A stretch of 64,000 nucleotides of DNA from Streptomyces griseomycini (GCF_014203535.1 NZ_JACHJI010000001.1:682001-746000), one strand, 5' to 3'; counted from the first letter of the stretch, positions 32,728-43,000 are shown. A program made the numbers and translations. The notes: generated from the letters alone by a model not told the origin.

Positions 32728-33801
32728 ATGGAGATGCTGACGATCGGCGCGTTCGCGAGGGCGTGCCGGCTGTCCCCGAAGGCGCTGCGCCTGTACGACG
32801 AGCTGGGCCTGCTGCGGCCCGCCCGGGTGGACCCGGACACCGGCTACCGCTACTACGCGGCCGGGCAGCTGGAGCGGGCCCGGCTGGTGGCGTGGCTGCG
32901 GCGGCTGGGCATGCCGCTGGCGGAGATCCGCCGCGTCTGCGCCCTCGGGTCCGGGGCCGCAGCCGGGGAGATCCGGGCGTACTGGGCCCGGGTGGAGGCG
33001 GAGACGGCCGTGCGCCGGGACCTCGCCGCGTTCCTGGTCGACCACCTGACGCAAGAGCCGAGAAGGGACACCACCGTGAACACGCTGGAGCTGCGCCACC
33101 ACGCCCACTCCGACCGGGGCCGCGTCCGCCCCGCCAACCAGGACACGGCCTACGCGGGCGGCCGGCTGCTGGCCGTGGCCGACGGCTTCGGCCCGGCGGG
33201 CGCGCCGGCGAGCACCGCGGCGGTGGAGGCGCTGCGGTTCCTGGACACGCGGGAGACACCGGCGGGCGGTGTCCTCAACCTGCTGGAGGACGCGGTCCGG
33301 GGCGCGGCGCAGGCGGTGCGCGACGCGGCGGACGGCACGGAGGAGGCGGGCACCACGCTGACCGCCCTCGTGTGGACGGGATCCCGCCTGGCGCTCGTCC
33401 ACATCGGCGACTCGCGGGCGTACCTCCTGCGCGACGGCGAGCTGTTCCGCATCACCCACGACCACACCGTGGTCCAGTCGATGCTCGACGAGGGCCGCCT
33501 GACCCCGGAGGAGGCCGTCTCCCACCCCCAGCGCACCCTCCTCCTGAAGGCCCTCACCGGCGCCGCGGCGACGCCCGCGTCCCCCGACCTCCGCCTGCAC
33601 GACGCCCACCCCGGCGACCGCTACCTGCTCTGCTCCGACGGCCTCCCGGCCGTCGTCCCCGACGACACGATCCGGCGCCTGCTCGCCACCGCCCCGGCCC
33701 CGGACGCGGCGGTCCACACCCTGATCGCCGCGGCCAACGGGGCGGGCGGCCCGGACAACGTCAGCTGCGTGGTGGCCGACGTGGTGGAGACGGCGGCCTG
33801 A
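32728..33801 (+). CDS. MerR regulator fused to a PP2C-type protein phosphatase
   Basis: A 357-residue fusion. Residues 1-110 are a MerR DNA-binding domain (LTIGAFARACRLSPKALRLYDELGLL, then YRYYAAGQLERARLV and a dimerisation helix). Residues about 120-357 are a PP2C Ser/Thr phosphatase: RGRVRPANQDTAY, LAVADGFG, HIGDSRAYLLRDG, LLCSDGL and GGPDNVSCVV carry the metal-binding Asp residues, so it looks active. In such fusions the phosphatase may replace the ligand-sensing domain, tying gene control to protein phosphorylation. The promoter upstream has a MerR-type 19-base spacer with a dyad. Target phosphoproteins are unknown; architectures like this recur in Streptomyces. Confidence 0.88.
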   Translation: MEMLTIGAFARACRLSPKALRLYDELGLLRPARVDPDTGYRYYAAGQLERARLVAWLRRLGMPLAEIRRVCALGSGAAAGEIRAYWARVEAETAVRRDLAAFLVDHLTQEPRRDTTVNTLELRHHAHSDRGRVRPANQDTAYAGGRLLAVADGFGPAGAPASTAAVEALRFLDTRETPAGGVLNLLEDAVRGAAQAVRDAADGTEEAGTTLTALVWTGSRLALVHIGDSRAYLLRDGELFRITHDHTVVQSMLDEGRLTPEEAVSHPQRTLLLKALTGAAATPASPDLRLHDAHPGDRYLLCSDGLPAVVPDDTIRRLLATAPAPDAAVHTLIAAANGAGGPDNVSCVVADVVETAA

Positions 33802-33896
33802 TCCGCGGCGGGACCGGCGCCGTGCCGCTGAACGGACGCGGCCGGGGGGCGCTCGGGAAGGGTCCGGCCACGCCCGTGGGGACCCGCCGTCCCGGC

Positions 33897-33961
33897 GGTG
33901 GTGTGGACGGTGACGGCCGGGAGGGGCTTGGGTAGGACATCCAGGCACCGACCACACCACC
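33897..33961 (+). promoter_or_regulatory. matB promoter between long inverted-repeat arms
   Basis: A 16-base arm at 33897-33912 (GGTGGTGTGGACGGTG) is mirrored at 33946-33961 with one mismatch, separated by 33 bases. Between the arms lies a candidate promoter: GTGACG (33910-33915), 17 bases, TAGGAC (33933-33938). The left arm covers the -35 box and the right arm begins near the predicted transcription start, an arrangement that would let one dimeric regulator, or a pair, close the promoter. The arms could also form a hairpin if transcribed from further upstream. Confidence 0.5.
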
Positions 33962-33995
33962 CCTCACCGGCCACGACACCCAAGGAGTACGCCCC

Positions 33996-35453
33996 GTGCC
34001 CTCCCTCTTCCCGGCCCTGACCGACGGCCCGGCCGCCGACCGGCCCGCCCTGCGGTTCGGCGAGCGCTCACTGACCTACGGGGAGCTCGCCGCGGCGGCC
34101 GGCGCGGTGGCCGCCGGGCTCGGGCGGGCGCGCCGGGTCGCCGTGTGGGCCGCGCCGGCGCCGGAGACCGCGGTCGCGGTCACCGCGGCGCTGCTCGCCG
34201 GAGTGGCCGTCGTGCCGCTCAACCCCGGGTCGGGCGGGAAGGAGCTCGGCCACATCCTGTCCGACAGCGCCCCGGACCTCGTCCTCGCCGGGCCCGGCGA
34301 GGAGCTGCCCGCCCCGCTGGGGGCCCTGCCCCGCCTCGACGTGGATCCGGCGGCCGGGGCCCCGGGGGCGCTCCCCGACGACCGCGCGCGGGACGAGGGC
34401 GATCCGGCGCTGATCGTCTACACCTCCGGCACCACCGGCCCGCCCAAGGGCGCCGTCCTCCCTCGCCGCGCCCTCGCCGCGACGCTGGACGCGCTCGCCG
34501 ACGCCTGGGGGTGGACCGGCGAGGACGTCCTGGTGCACGGGCTGCCGCTGTTCCACGTGCACGGGCTCGTCCTCGGCACGCTCGGCCCGCTGCGCCGCGG
34601 CGGATCGGTGCGTCACCTCGGCCGGTTCACCACCGGGGGCGTGGCGCGCGAGCTGAACGACGGGGCGACCATGCTGTTCGGCGTGCCGACGATGTACCAC
34701 CGGATCGCGGAGGCGCTGCCCGCCGATCCGGAGCTGGTCAGGGCGCTGGCCGGGGCGCGGCTGCTGGTGTCGGGTTCCGCCGCGCTGCCGGTGCACGACC
34801 ACGAGCGGATCACGGCGGCGACCGGGCGCCGCGTCGTCGAGCGGTACGGCATGACGGAGACGCTGATGAACACCAGTGTCCGCGCGGACGGCGAGGCCCG
34901 CCCGGGCACGGTGGGCGTGCCGCTGCCGGGCGTGGAGCTGCGGCTGGTGGAGGAGGACGGTTCCCCGGTGGCGGCGTACGACGGCGAGACCGTCGGCGAG
35001 ATCCAGGTGCGCGGGCCGAACCTGTTCACCGCGTACCTGAACCGGCCGGACGCCACGGCCGCGGCGTTCACCGCCGACGGCTGGTTCCGCACCGGCGACA
35101 TGGCGGTGCGCGATCCCGACGGCCACGTCCGGATCGTCGGCCGCAAGGCCACCGACCTGATCAAGAGCGGGGGTTACAAGATCGGCGCGGGGGAGGTCGA
35201 GAACGCGCTGCTGGAGCATCCGGGCGTGCGGGAGGCCGCGGTCACCGGGGAGCCGGACGCCGACCTCGGCGAGCGGATCGTGGCGTGGGTGGTTCCGGCG
35301 GATCCGCAGGCCCCGCCCGGCCTGGAGGAGTTGGCCGGGCACGTCGCCCGCCGTCTCGCCCCGCACAAGCGGCCGCGCGTCGTGCACCACCTCGACGCCC
35401 TCCCCCGCAACGACATGGGCAAGATCATGAAGCGGGCGCTGCGCCGTGGCTGA
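33996..35453 (+). CDS. matB: Malonyl-CoA synthetase
   Basis: A 485-residue acyl-CoA synthetase that adenylates malonate (and methylmalonate) and forms malonyl-CoA. The protein matches the Streptomyces coelicolor MatB I remember nearly throughout, including length: LFPAL at the start, VYTSGTTGPPKGAVLPRRAL (P-loop), HGLPLFHVHGLVLG, FGVPTMYHRIAE, VERYGMTETLMNTSVR and the C-terminal IMKRALRR with the catalytic Lys. The Arg in the RYGMTETLM region is the malonate-carboxylate determinant known for MatB. The GTG start at 33996 follows AAGGAG. It overlaps a carboxyltransferase gene, so the pair may balance malonyl-CoA supply for polyketide and fatty acid synthesis. Confidence 0.95.
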   Translation: MPSLFPALTDGPAADRPALRFGERSLTYGELAAAAGAVAAGLGRARRVAVWAAPAPETAVAVTAALLAGVAVVPLNPGSGGKELGHILSDSAPDLVLAGPGEELPAPLGALPRLDVDPAAGAPGALPDDRARDEGDPALIVYTSGTTGPPKGAVLPRRALAATLDALADAWGWTGEDVLVHGLPLFHVHGLVLGTLGPLRRGGSVRHLGRFTTGGVARELNDGATMLFGVPTMYHRIAEALPADPELVRALAGARLLVSGSAALPVHDHERITAATGRRVVERYGMTETLMNTSVRADGEARPGTVGVPLPGVELRLVEEDGSPVAAYDGETVGEIQVRGPNLFTAYLNRPDATAAAFTADGWFRTGDMAVRDPDGHVRIVGRKATDLIKSGGYKIGAGEVENALLEHPGVREAAVTGEPDADLGERIVAWVVPADPQAPPGLEELAGHVARRLAPHKRPRVVHHLDALPRNDMGKIMKRALRRG

Positions 35454-36792
35454 CCCGGCCGGGCGCCTCTCCGCCCGCGAGGCCGTCGCCCTGGTCGCCG
35501 ACGACTTCGACGAACTCACCCACCGGGGGCGGGAATCGGCCCCGGACGGCCCCCTCGCCTGGCCCGGTTACGGCGCCGCCCGCGCCCGCGCCGCCGAGCG
35601 CACCGGCGAGCAGGAGTCCGTGGTCTGCGGCACCGCCCGCGTCGGGGGCACCCGGGCCGTGCTCGTCGCGTTCGAGTTCGGCTTCCTCGGCGGCTCGCTC
35701 GGCGTGCGCACCGGTGACCGTCTGGAGGCGGCGTACGCCTACGCCCGCGAGCACCGCCTGCCGGTCGTCCCGCTGGTCGCCACCGGCGGCAGCCGGATGC
35801 AGGAGGGCATGCTCGCCCTGACCCAGCTCCAGCGCGTGGCCCGCGCGTCGGCGCTCACCCGGCGGGCGGGGCTGCCGCAGGTCGCGGTGGTGCGGGATCC
35901 GACGACCGGCGGCGGCTGGGCCACCCTGGGCGCGGGCGCCGACGTGGTCCTCGCCCTGCCCGGGGCCCAGGTCGGCTTCGCCGGCTCCCGGGTGCGGCCG
36001 GCGGACGCGGACCCGGCGGCGTACACGGCCGAGGCGCAGGTGGCGGCGGGGGCGGCGGACGCGGTGGTGCGGCCGGAGGCGCTGCGGGAGACCCTGGGGC
36101 GCTGGCTGCGGCTGCTGACCCGCCCGTCGACCGCGCCGGCCCCGCCGCCCGGGCCGCTGGGCGCCCGCGACCTGCCGGCCACCGGCTGGGACGCCGTCCG
36201 GCGCGCCCGGTCACCGCAGCGCCTCCGCGCCGGCGCCTACCTGGACGCCTACTTCGCCCACCGCGTGGCGATCGGCGGCGACCGCTGCGGCGGCACCGAC
36301 CCCGACGGCATGCTCTGCGGCTTCGGCGAGCGCGAGGGCCGTACGGTCGCCTACGCGGCGCAGACCGGGGCGGCGACCCGTCCCGCCGGGTACCGCACCG
36401 CCGCCCGGCTGGTCCGGCTCGCGGACCGGCTCGGCATCCCGGTGCTGACCCTGGTGGACACGCCGGGCGCGGCCAACGACGCGGAGGCGGAGCGGCAGGG
36501 GGCGGGAGCGGCGATCGCCGATCTGTTCGACGCGGTGGCCGCCGCCCGCACCCCGGTCACCACGCTCGTGATCGGCGAGGGCGGTTCGGGCGGCGCGCTG
36601 GCCCTGGCGGCTCCCGGCAACACCTGGGCCACCGCGGACAGTTACTTCTCGGTCATCGCACCGGAGCTCGCGGCGGCGATCCTCAAGCGCTCCCCGGCGG
36701 AGGTGGAGGCCACGGCCGACCGACTCCGCGTGCGTCCGCAGGACCTGGTGGAGCTGGGGGTCGTCCGGGGCGTCGTCGGGTCCGGAACCTGA
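35446..36792 (+). CDS. Fused acetyl/acyl-CoA carboxyltransferase (beta-alpha type)
   Basis: A 448-residue protein combining both halves of a carboxyltransferase. The N-terminal half resembles the AccD/beta side (FEFGFLGGSLGVRTGDRLEAAY, ATGGSRMQEGMLALTQLQ) without the zinc ribbon; the C-terminal half resembles AccA/alpha (PAGYRTAARLVRLADRLGIPVLTLVDTPGA, IGEGGSGGALALA, YFSVIAPELAAAILKR). The oxyanion-forming Gly-Gly pairs of both halves are visible. It overlaps matB by eight bases. Biotin carboxylase and carrier are not nearby, so it must borrow them or act as a decarboxylase or exchange enzyme; the same gene pair occurs in S. coelicolor next to matB as far as I recall. Confidence 0.85.
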   Translation: MADPAGRLSAREAVALVADDFDELTHRGRESAPDGPLAWPGYGAARARAAERTGEQESVVCGTARVGGTRAVLVAFEFGFLGGSLGVRTGDRLEAAYAYAREHRLPVVPLVATGGSRMQEGMLALTQLQRVARASALTRRAGLPQVAVVRDPTTGGGWATLGAGADVVLALPGAQVGFAGSRVRPADADPAAYTAEAQVAAGAADAVVRPEALRETLGRWLRLLTRPSTAPAPPPGPLGARDLPATGWDAVRRARSPQRLRAGAYLDAYFAHRVAIGGDRCGGTDPDGMLCGFGEREGRTVAYAAQTGAATRPAGYRTAARLVRLADRLGIPVLTLVDTPGAANDAEAERQGAGAAIADLFDAVAAARTPVTTLVIGEGGSGGALALAAPGNTWATADSYFSVIAPELAAAILKRSPAEVEATADRLRVRPQDLVELGVVRGVVGSGT

Positions 36793-36907
36793 TCCGGACA
36801 GGGGAGCACGCGTTCCACGACTCATGCGTCGGGTCAAGCACCTTACGTAACATAGGAGTTCACCGGGTTCACGCCCAGAGTCACACAGCGGGGGAGCGCG
36901 CGGCACC

Positions 36908-37312
36908 ATGGACGGGTTGATGCGGTTCAGGACCGAGGACGGCGCCACGGTCGTCGTGGAGGGTGTGGAGGACGAGTCCGGTGCCCGGCTCGTCTCGCGC
37001 GGCGACGGCCCGGCCCGGGCGGCGCGCACCTTCGAGGGCTCCCTGGAGGGCGTGCGGGCGGCGGCCGAGTCCGCGCTGCGGGTCTTCCGGGACGGCACGC
37101 TCCGGCCGGACGCGGTGGAGCTGGAGTTCGGGGTGAAGCTGACCGCGGAGGCCGGGGCGGTCATCGCCAAGGGCTCGGCGGAGGGGCACCTGATCGTCAA
37201 GCTCAGCTGGTCGCCGGAGCAGGCCGGAACGGACGGGGCGGCCCGGACGGACGGGGACGCCCCGACCGGCGGGGCGTCCGGGACCGGCGGGGCGGCCGTC
37301 GGCCGGTCATGA
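36908..37312 (+). CDS. Trypsin co-occurring domain (trypco1, CU044_2847-like) protein
   Basis: A 134-residue protein of the CU044_2847/trypco1 family: LMRFRTEDGATVVVEG, then FEGSLEGVRAAAESALRVF, and the conserved C-terminal core PDAVELEFGVKLTAEAGAVIAKGSAEGHLIVKLSW. The final 30 residues are a Gly/Thr/Asp-rich tail. Small proteins of this type are found next to trypsin-like proteases in NTP-dependent conflict systems and are thought to be adaptors or substrates. It overlaps the protease gene by ATGA (37309-37312), fitting a stoichiometric partner. An unusually AT-rich leader (TTACGTAACATAGG near 36843-36856) lies upstream. Confidence 0.82.
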   Translation: MDGLMRFRTEDGATVVVEGVEDESGARLVSRGDGPARAARTFEGSLEGVRAAAESALRVFRDGTLRPDAVELEFGVKLTAEAGAVIAKGSAEGHLIVKLSWSPEQAGTDGAARTDGDAPTGGASGTGGAAVGRS

Positions 37313-38976
37313 GCACGGCTGCCTGGCACGCCCGGATCGCGTGCGGCGCCGAGGTCGGGGCGGGCTTCCTGGTCTCCGCGCGGCAGGTGCTCACCTGTGC
37401 CCACGTCGTCCGGCGCAGCGCCACCGCGGACGTCCGGGTGAGCTTCCCGAACCGCGCCGAACTCGGCGAGCTCACCGCCACGGTGGCCGTCCACGGCGGC
37501 TGGCGGGGCGGCGCCGCCGACACCGGCGACCTGGCCGTGCTGGAGCTGGAGCGCGAGGTGCCGCTCGCCCCGGCGGTCTTCGCACCCCCCGGCGCCGAGT
37601 GCGGCACCCCCTCCCCCGAGCTGGTCGCCTACGGCTTCCCCCGGGGGTACGAGGAGGGCACCCTCGCCCTGTACCGGGCGCTGCCCGGCCCGCTCGTCGC
37701 CGGGGAGTGGAGGCAGCTGGAGGCCGTCTCCGGGCACGGGCAGCCGCTGGCCGAGGGGTTCAGCGGGGCCGCGGTGACGCTCGCCGACGGTTCGGTGGTC
37801 GGGATGGTCACGTCGGTCGCGGGCGGCCGGGACGTGCGCGCGGGCCGGATGCTGCCCACGGAGGTCATGGCCCGCCACTGGAGCGGCCTGGGCGAGCTCG
37901 TCCCCACCCCCGGTCACGGCGCGGAGGAGCTCAGGGCGCTGTACGCCCTGGTGCGGCGGGCCGAGCGGACGGGACCGCGCTGCGATCCGGACCGGCTGTA
38001 CGTGGACGCCGTCGGCCCCTTCGGCCCGCCCCTGCCGGACGGGGGCTTCACCTCGCTGGCGTCGGCGGCGGCGTACGTGCAGTGGGAGGTCCCGGAGCCG
38101 GAGGCGGTGACCCGGTTCGCCGACCGGCTGCGGGAGCTGCTGGACGGACCCCCCGCGCGCCCCTCGGCCTGGTCGCCGGTCGTCGTCGAGATCGAGCACA
38201 GCGGCGCCGGCCCCGACCAGGTCACCGTCGAGGTGTCCGCGTGCCGCGACGGCCGGCGCCACCCCGTGGGCGCGCGGCGGCTGCCGCGCGCCGCCGTGCG
38301 GTCCTACGTCCAGGAGCGCATCGACGAGGCGGTCGCCCGGCTCGCCCCGGGCGCCGACGAGCTGCTCGCCTTCGTCCTGCCGCGCGAGTGGCTCAACGAG
38401 CCCGTGGCCCACTGGGAGTGCGGCGCGGACGATCCCACCCCGCTGGGCTGCGCCTATCCGCTGGTCGTCGCCGACCGGTCCCGGCAGCGCAGCGGCCGGC
38501 TGCGCCACCAGCTGCACAAGAAGTGGCAGAAGCTGGACGCCGGTCCGGGCGCGGCCGTGCACCGCGTCGAGTGCGGCACCCGGGAGCGTCCGCCCCGGCT
38601 GCGCAAGCGGCTGTGGGACGACGGCGCCGAGCTGGTCGGCCTCGCCGCTCCGCCCACCGTGGCGCGGCAGTACTTCGAGGTCGGCCTGAACGTCCCGGTT
38701 CCCGTGCTGCTGTGGTCCCGCACCGGCTGTACCGGGGACGACCACGGGGCCGGCCACGGGGGCGCCTGCTCCGGCGACGCGTTCCTCGACGAGCTCACCG
38801 CGTCCGTCGCCGGTGTCCCGCCCGCCGAACTCCCGCGCCACTTCCTGGAGCTGCGCCTGGCCGCGGACGCCGCCGACGAGCCGGACCGGCACTGGGCGAG
38901 GGACGTGCAGCTGCTGTGGGACGACCCGCGCTGCTTCCCCGGGACCGCCGCGAGCCTGCACTCCCCCGTCGCCTGA
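37309..38976 (+). CDS. Trypsin-like protease fused to a VMAP-C domain
   Basis: A 555-residue two-domain protein. Residues 1-200 are a trypsin-fold protease with an intact triad: H32 in LTCAHVV, D74 in TGDLAVLEL and S152 in GFSGAAV; there is no signal peptide, so it works in the cytoplasm. Residues about 220-555 match the VMAP-C region (VVVEIEHSG, LLAFVLPREWLNEPV, YPLVVADRSRQRS, LWDDPRCFPG), which accompanies vWA and MoxR proteins. Intracellular trypsin domains in such systems are believed to be effectors released by a sensing ATPase complex. It is co-translated with the trypco1 protein and followed by the MoxR ATPase after 41 bases. Confidence 0.85.
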   Translation: MSTAAWHARIACGAEVGAGFLVSARQVLTCAHVVRRSATADVRVSFPNRAELGELTATVAVHGGWRGGAADTGDLAVLELEREVPLAPAVFAPPGAECGTPSPELVAYGFPRGYEEGTLALYRALPGPLVAGEWRQLEAVSGHGQPLAEGFSGAAVTLADGSVVGMVTSVAGGRDVRAGRMLPTEVMARHWSGLGELVPTPGHGAEELRALYALVRRAERTGPRCDPDRLYVDAVGPFGPPLPDGGFTSLASAAAYVQWEVPEPEAVTRFADRLRELLDGPPARPSAWSPVVVEIEHSGAGPDQVTVEVSACRDGRRHPVGARRLPRAAVRSYVQERIDEAVARLAPGADELLAFVLPREWLNEPVAHWECGADDPTPLGCAYPLVVADRSRQRSGRLRHQLHKKWQKLDAGPGAAVHRVECGTRERPPRLRKRLWDDGAELVGLAAPPTVARQYFEVGLNVPVPVLLWSRTGCTGDDHGAGHGGACSGDAFLDELTASVAGVPPAELPRHFLELRLAADAADEPDRHWARDVQLLWDDPRCFPGTAASLHSPVA

Positions 38977-39017
38977 CCGCCCGGCCACCGCACACCGACC
39001 CCACGGAGAAGAGCCCC

Positions 39018-40049
39018 ATGCCCCTGTGGCCCGTCTACACCGGCACGAAGGAACCGCACGACGGCGTCGACCGGCTGCCGCCGCCCCCGCCCTGGCGGGC
39101 CTTCGACGGAGGACCGGTGCTGGACCCGCCGGACGAGGCCGCCGACACCGCCGCCCTCTCCCCGGACCGCACCCACCGCGCCGCGACGTACCAGGCGACG
39201 CCGCAGACGGTCCAGCTGGTCAACGCGGCCCTGTACCTGCGCCGTCCGCTGCTGGTCACCGGCCCGCCCGGTACGGGCAAGTCCTCGCTCGCCTACGCGG
39301 TCGCCCGCGAGCTGCGCCTCGGCCCGGTGCTGCGCTGGAACATCACCAGCCGCAGCACGCTGCACGACGGCCTCTACCAGTACGACCCGCTCTCCCGCCT
39401 GTACGCGGCGCGGCAGTCGGCGGACCGGCCGGGCGAGGCGGGCGGGGTGGACGGGGCGGGCATCGAGCACCACCTGCGGCTCGGCCCGCTGGGCACGGCC
39501 CTGCTGCCCTACGCCCGTCCCCGCGCCCTGCTCATCGACGAGATCGACAAGAGCGACCTCGACCTGCCCAACGACCTGCTGAACGTCCTGGAGGAGGGCC
39601 AGTACGAGATCCCCGAACTGGTGCGCTCCGCCCGGCACCTGCCGGACGGGCGGGCCGAGGTGATGGCCGACGGCACCGACGAGCGGGTCCCGGTGGTGCG
39701 CGGCCGGGTCCGCTGCCGCTCCTTCCCCTTCGTCGTCCTCACCAGCAACGGCGAGCGCGAGTTCCCGCCCGCCTTCCTGCGCCGCTGTGTCACGCTGCGC
39801 CTGCGCCAGCCGGACGACCGCCACCTCGCCGAGATCGTCCGCGCCCACCTGGGCGAGCCGGACGCGTACGCCCGGAGCCTGATCGACCGCTTCCTGTCCC
39901 GGGTGGGCGCCGGCGACCTGGCCACCGACCAGCTCCTCAACGCGATCTACCTGGCCCGCTCCTCCGAGCTCGCCGCCGACTCGCTCGACGAGCTGGCGGA
40001 GCGGCTGATGCCGTACCTGGGCCAGGCGTCCCCCGCCGATGGCTTCTGA
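39018..40049 (+). CDS. MoxR-type AAA+ ATPase of the conflict system
   Basis: A 343-residue AAA+ protein of the MoxR group. Walker A is GPPGTGKSS (residues 82-90), Walker B ALLIDEIDKSD, sensor 1 FVVLTSNGEREFPPAFLRRC with the Arg finger, and the insert LHDGLYQYDPLSRLYAAR is typical of MoxR members paired with vWA proteins. It should remodel or switch on its partners using ATP. It stands between the protease-VMAP-C gene and the vWA-like gene, overlapping the latter by 11 bases, which is the ternary arrangement described for vWA-MoxR-VMAP systems. Confidence 0.9.
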   Translation: MPLWPVYTGTKEPHDGVDRLPPPPPWRAFDGGPVLDPPDEAADTAALSPDRTHRAATYQATPQTVQLVNAALYLRRPLLVTGPPGTGKSSLAYAVARELRLGPVLRWNITSRSTLHDGLYQYDPLSRLYAARQSADRPGEAGGVDGAGIEHHLRLGPLGTALLPYARPRALLIDEIDKSDLDLPNDLLNVLEEGQYEIPELVRSARHLPDGRAEVMADGTDERVPVVRGRVRCRSFPFVVLTSNGEREFPPAFLRRCVTLRLRQPDDRHLAEIVRAHLGEPDAYARSLIDRFLSRVGAGDLATDQLLNAIYLARSSELAADSLDELAERLMPYLGQASPADGF

Positions 40050-43000
40050 CCACCCGGGCGCTCCGGAACCGCTGGCCCGCCTGGCCGACGTACTGGCCGG
40101 GGCGGCGGGCGGCCGGCGCCCGGCCCCGCTGGAGCTGGCCGAACTGCTGTGGCTGGCCCGGCACATGGACACCGGTGCCGAGGACCCCGCGCCCCCGGAA
40201 CCGCGGGACGGTCCACCGCCCGACCGCCCCGCTCCCGTGCCCCGGGAGCGGGAGTCCGCGCCCCGGCCCGCCCCCCGGCCCGAGGAGCACGGCGTCCCGC
40301 GGGCCCCGCTCCACCTGCCGTCCCCGGCCCGGTCCGGCGACGGACCCGGTGGCGCGGGGGCCGAGCCCCACGCCGCCCTCCTGGCCCCGGCGCCGCCCAT
40401 GCTGCGCCGCCCCCTGGCGCTGCAGCGCGCCCTGCGCCCGCTCAAGCGCCGGGTGGAGTCGCCCCGCGGCCGGGAGCTGGACGAGCACGCGACCGCCGAC
40501 CGGCTCGCCCGCCTGGACGCCGCCCCCGACTCCTGGCTGCCGGTCATGCGCCCCGCCCGGGAGCGGTGGCTGCGCCTGAACCTGGTGCACGACGCCGGCC
40601 CCACGATGCCCGTCTGGCGGCCCCTGGTCCGTGAACTGCACGCGGTGCTGGCCCGGTCGGGCGTCTTCCGCACGGTGAACCTGCTGCGCGCCGACCCCGA
40701 CGGCACGGTGCACGGCCCCGGCGCGCACGTCCCGGCCGACGGCCGCGTCGCCACCCTCGTCCTCAGCGACTGCATGGGCCCGCAGTGGAGGCACGGCCCG
40801 GCCGGCGCCCTCTGGTACGGCACCCTGCACCGCTGGGCCCGCAGCGCGCCCCTGGCCGTCGTCCAGCCCCTGCCCGAGCACCTGTGGCGCGACACGGCGC
40901 TGCCCGCGGTGCCCGGCCTGCTGTCGGCCCCGTACCCGGCCGCCCCCACCGCGGCCCTCGCCTTCACCCCCTACGAGGGCACGCACCCGGACGGCACGCC
41001 CACGCCGTGGAGCACCCTCCCGATCCCCGTCCTGGAGCCGGGCCCGGACTGGCTGGCGAACTGGGCGTCGCTCCTCGCCTCCCCGGGCGGCACCGGGGTC
41101 CCGGCCGCGGTGGCGGCGTCGGACCGGCCGCCGGTGGACCGCGACGACCGTACGGACGTCGGCCGGCTCACCCCCGAGGAACTCGTGCTGCGGTTCCGGG
41201 CGGCCGCCTCCCCGGAGGCGTTCCGGCTGGCCGGCCACCTGGCCCTGGGCCGTCCCGACCTGCCCGTCATGCGCCTGGTGCAGGCCGCCACCTCCCCGGA
41301 CCCGCGGCCCCAGCACCTCGCCGAGGTCATCCTCAGCGGCATGCTCACCGCCGTCCCCGGCCCGCCCGGCTCCTACGCCTTCCGCCCCGGTGTGCGGGAC
41401 CTGCTGCTGCGCGGCCTCCCGCGCACGGCCCGCAACCGCACCGCGGAGCTGCTGGACCGGGTGGGCGGTCTGATCGACGAGGGCGCGGGCCGCGTGCCCG
41501 GCGACTTCCTCGCGTCGACCCCGTCCCGCTCCGGAACGCTCACCGGCCCCGCCGACGGCGAGGCGTTCGCGACGGTCAGTCCGCAGAGCGCGCGCCGGCT
41601 GTCCGGGGCCGCCGAACCCTCCCCGCCCCGCGCCGCGTCCCCGCCGGGCTCCGCGTCCCGGGCGGGGTCCGCGGGGGCGGCGCCGCGGGACCACGCGACG
41701 GTCACCTTCCGGGCCGACGGCCTGTCCGGCCGCCCGGAGGCGCGCATCACCCTCGAGTACGCCGTCCACCAGGTCCTCTCCCGGAGCTCCCTGACCCCGC
41801 TCCAGTACGAGGTGCGGGTCCTGCCCGACGGGTACGACGTGCGCACCGAACCCGGCGCGTACCTGCTGCCCCTCCTGGTCGCGATCCTGCGCGGGCTCCC
41901 CCAGGCGCTCGCCGGGCTGCCGGATCCGCCGCGCCTGGAGGTGCTGCTCTGGGACGCGCCGACCGCGCCCCCCGAGCCGCCCGCACCGCACGGGCGGGCC
42001 GGTGTCGTGGTCGTCGTCCCGCCCGGCCTGTACGAGCAGTTCGCCGCCAGTTCCGCCGCCCGCGGGCCCGCGCGCTTCCGGCCCGTGTACGACGCCGGCG
42101 CGCCGTCCGCCCCGCCGGTCGCCTGGTACTGCCCGCTGGGCGCCGCGGACGCCGAACCCCCGGCGCGCGACCTGGTGCGGGGGCCGTTCATCACCCACGA
42201 CCTGCGCGAGCTGGGGGCGCCCGCGCCGGGCCGCACGGCGGTCGTCCACACGCGGCCCGACGGCACGCTCGCCCTGCTCAACCCCGTCCAGCCGTACGGC
42301 ACCCGCCGGCCCCACCCGGCGACCTACTACCTGGTCGACCTCACCTCGCAGCAGGCCTCGCGCACCGTCACCCTGCCCGGTGCGCGGGGGGGCTCCTTCA
42401 CCGCGGCGGTCGCCCTGGCCTGGCACGTGACGGACCCCGTCGCCTTCGTCCGCGCCGAGGTCACCGGCGTGGCCGAGCGGCTGCTCGCCCACCTGCTGGA
42501 CGCCACGGCCCGCGTCACCCGCCGCCATCCGGTGCGCCGGGCGGGTGCGGCCCAGCGCGAGGTCGCCGCCGGGCCGGCCACGTGGCCGGTGCCGGGCGTG
42601 GCGGTGTCCTGCTCCGTGCGGCTGGCCCGCGGGGGCGCGCCGCTGCCCGGGCCGCCGCGGGGGCCGGAGCCCCCGGGTCTCCGGCCGGCCGACGTCCTGG
42701 CCGGCGCGGACACCGTGCTGATCGGCTTCGACGGGCCGCTCGCCCGGCTGTTCTCGTCGCGCACCGCGCGCGAGGCCGCCCTGGAGCTGCTGGCCGTCGT
42801 CGCCGAGCACCGCCCGCCGCACGACGCCCTGGGGGGCCGCCCGCCCGCCCCCGGTGACGTGCCGCAGGACGCGCTCGTGCACCCCCTGGAGGTGCTGCGC
42901 GCCTTCGCCCACGACCGGCTCGGCCCGGTGCTGTGCGAACGCCTCGACGCCATCGAACTGCGGGCCGCGCCCGACGCGCCCATGACCTACCGTTCGGCCG

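Noticed and set aside
36793..36907. Strong sigma-70 promoter for the conflict system
   Set aside because: The stretch TTACGTAACATAGG gives a fair -10-like TAACAT (36848-36853), but no acceptable -35 box lies 16-19 bases upstream, so no promoter is annotated.
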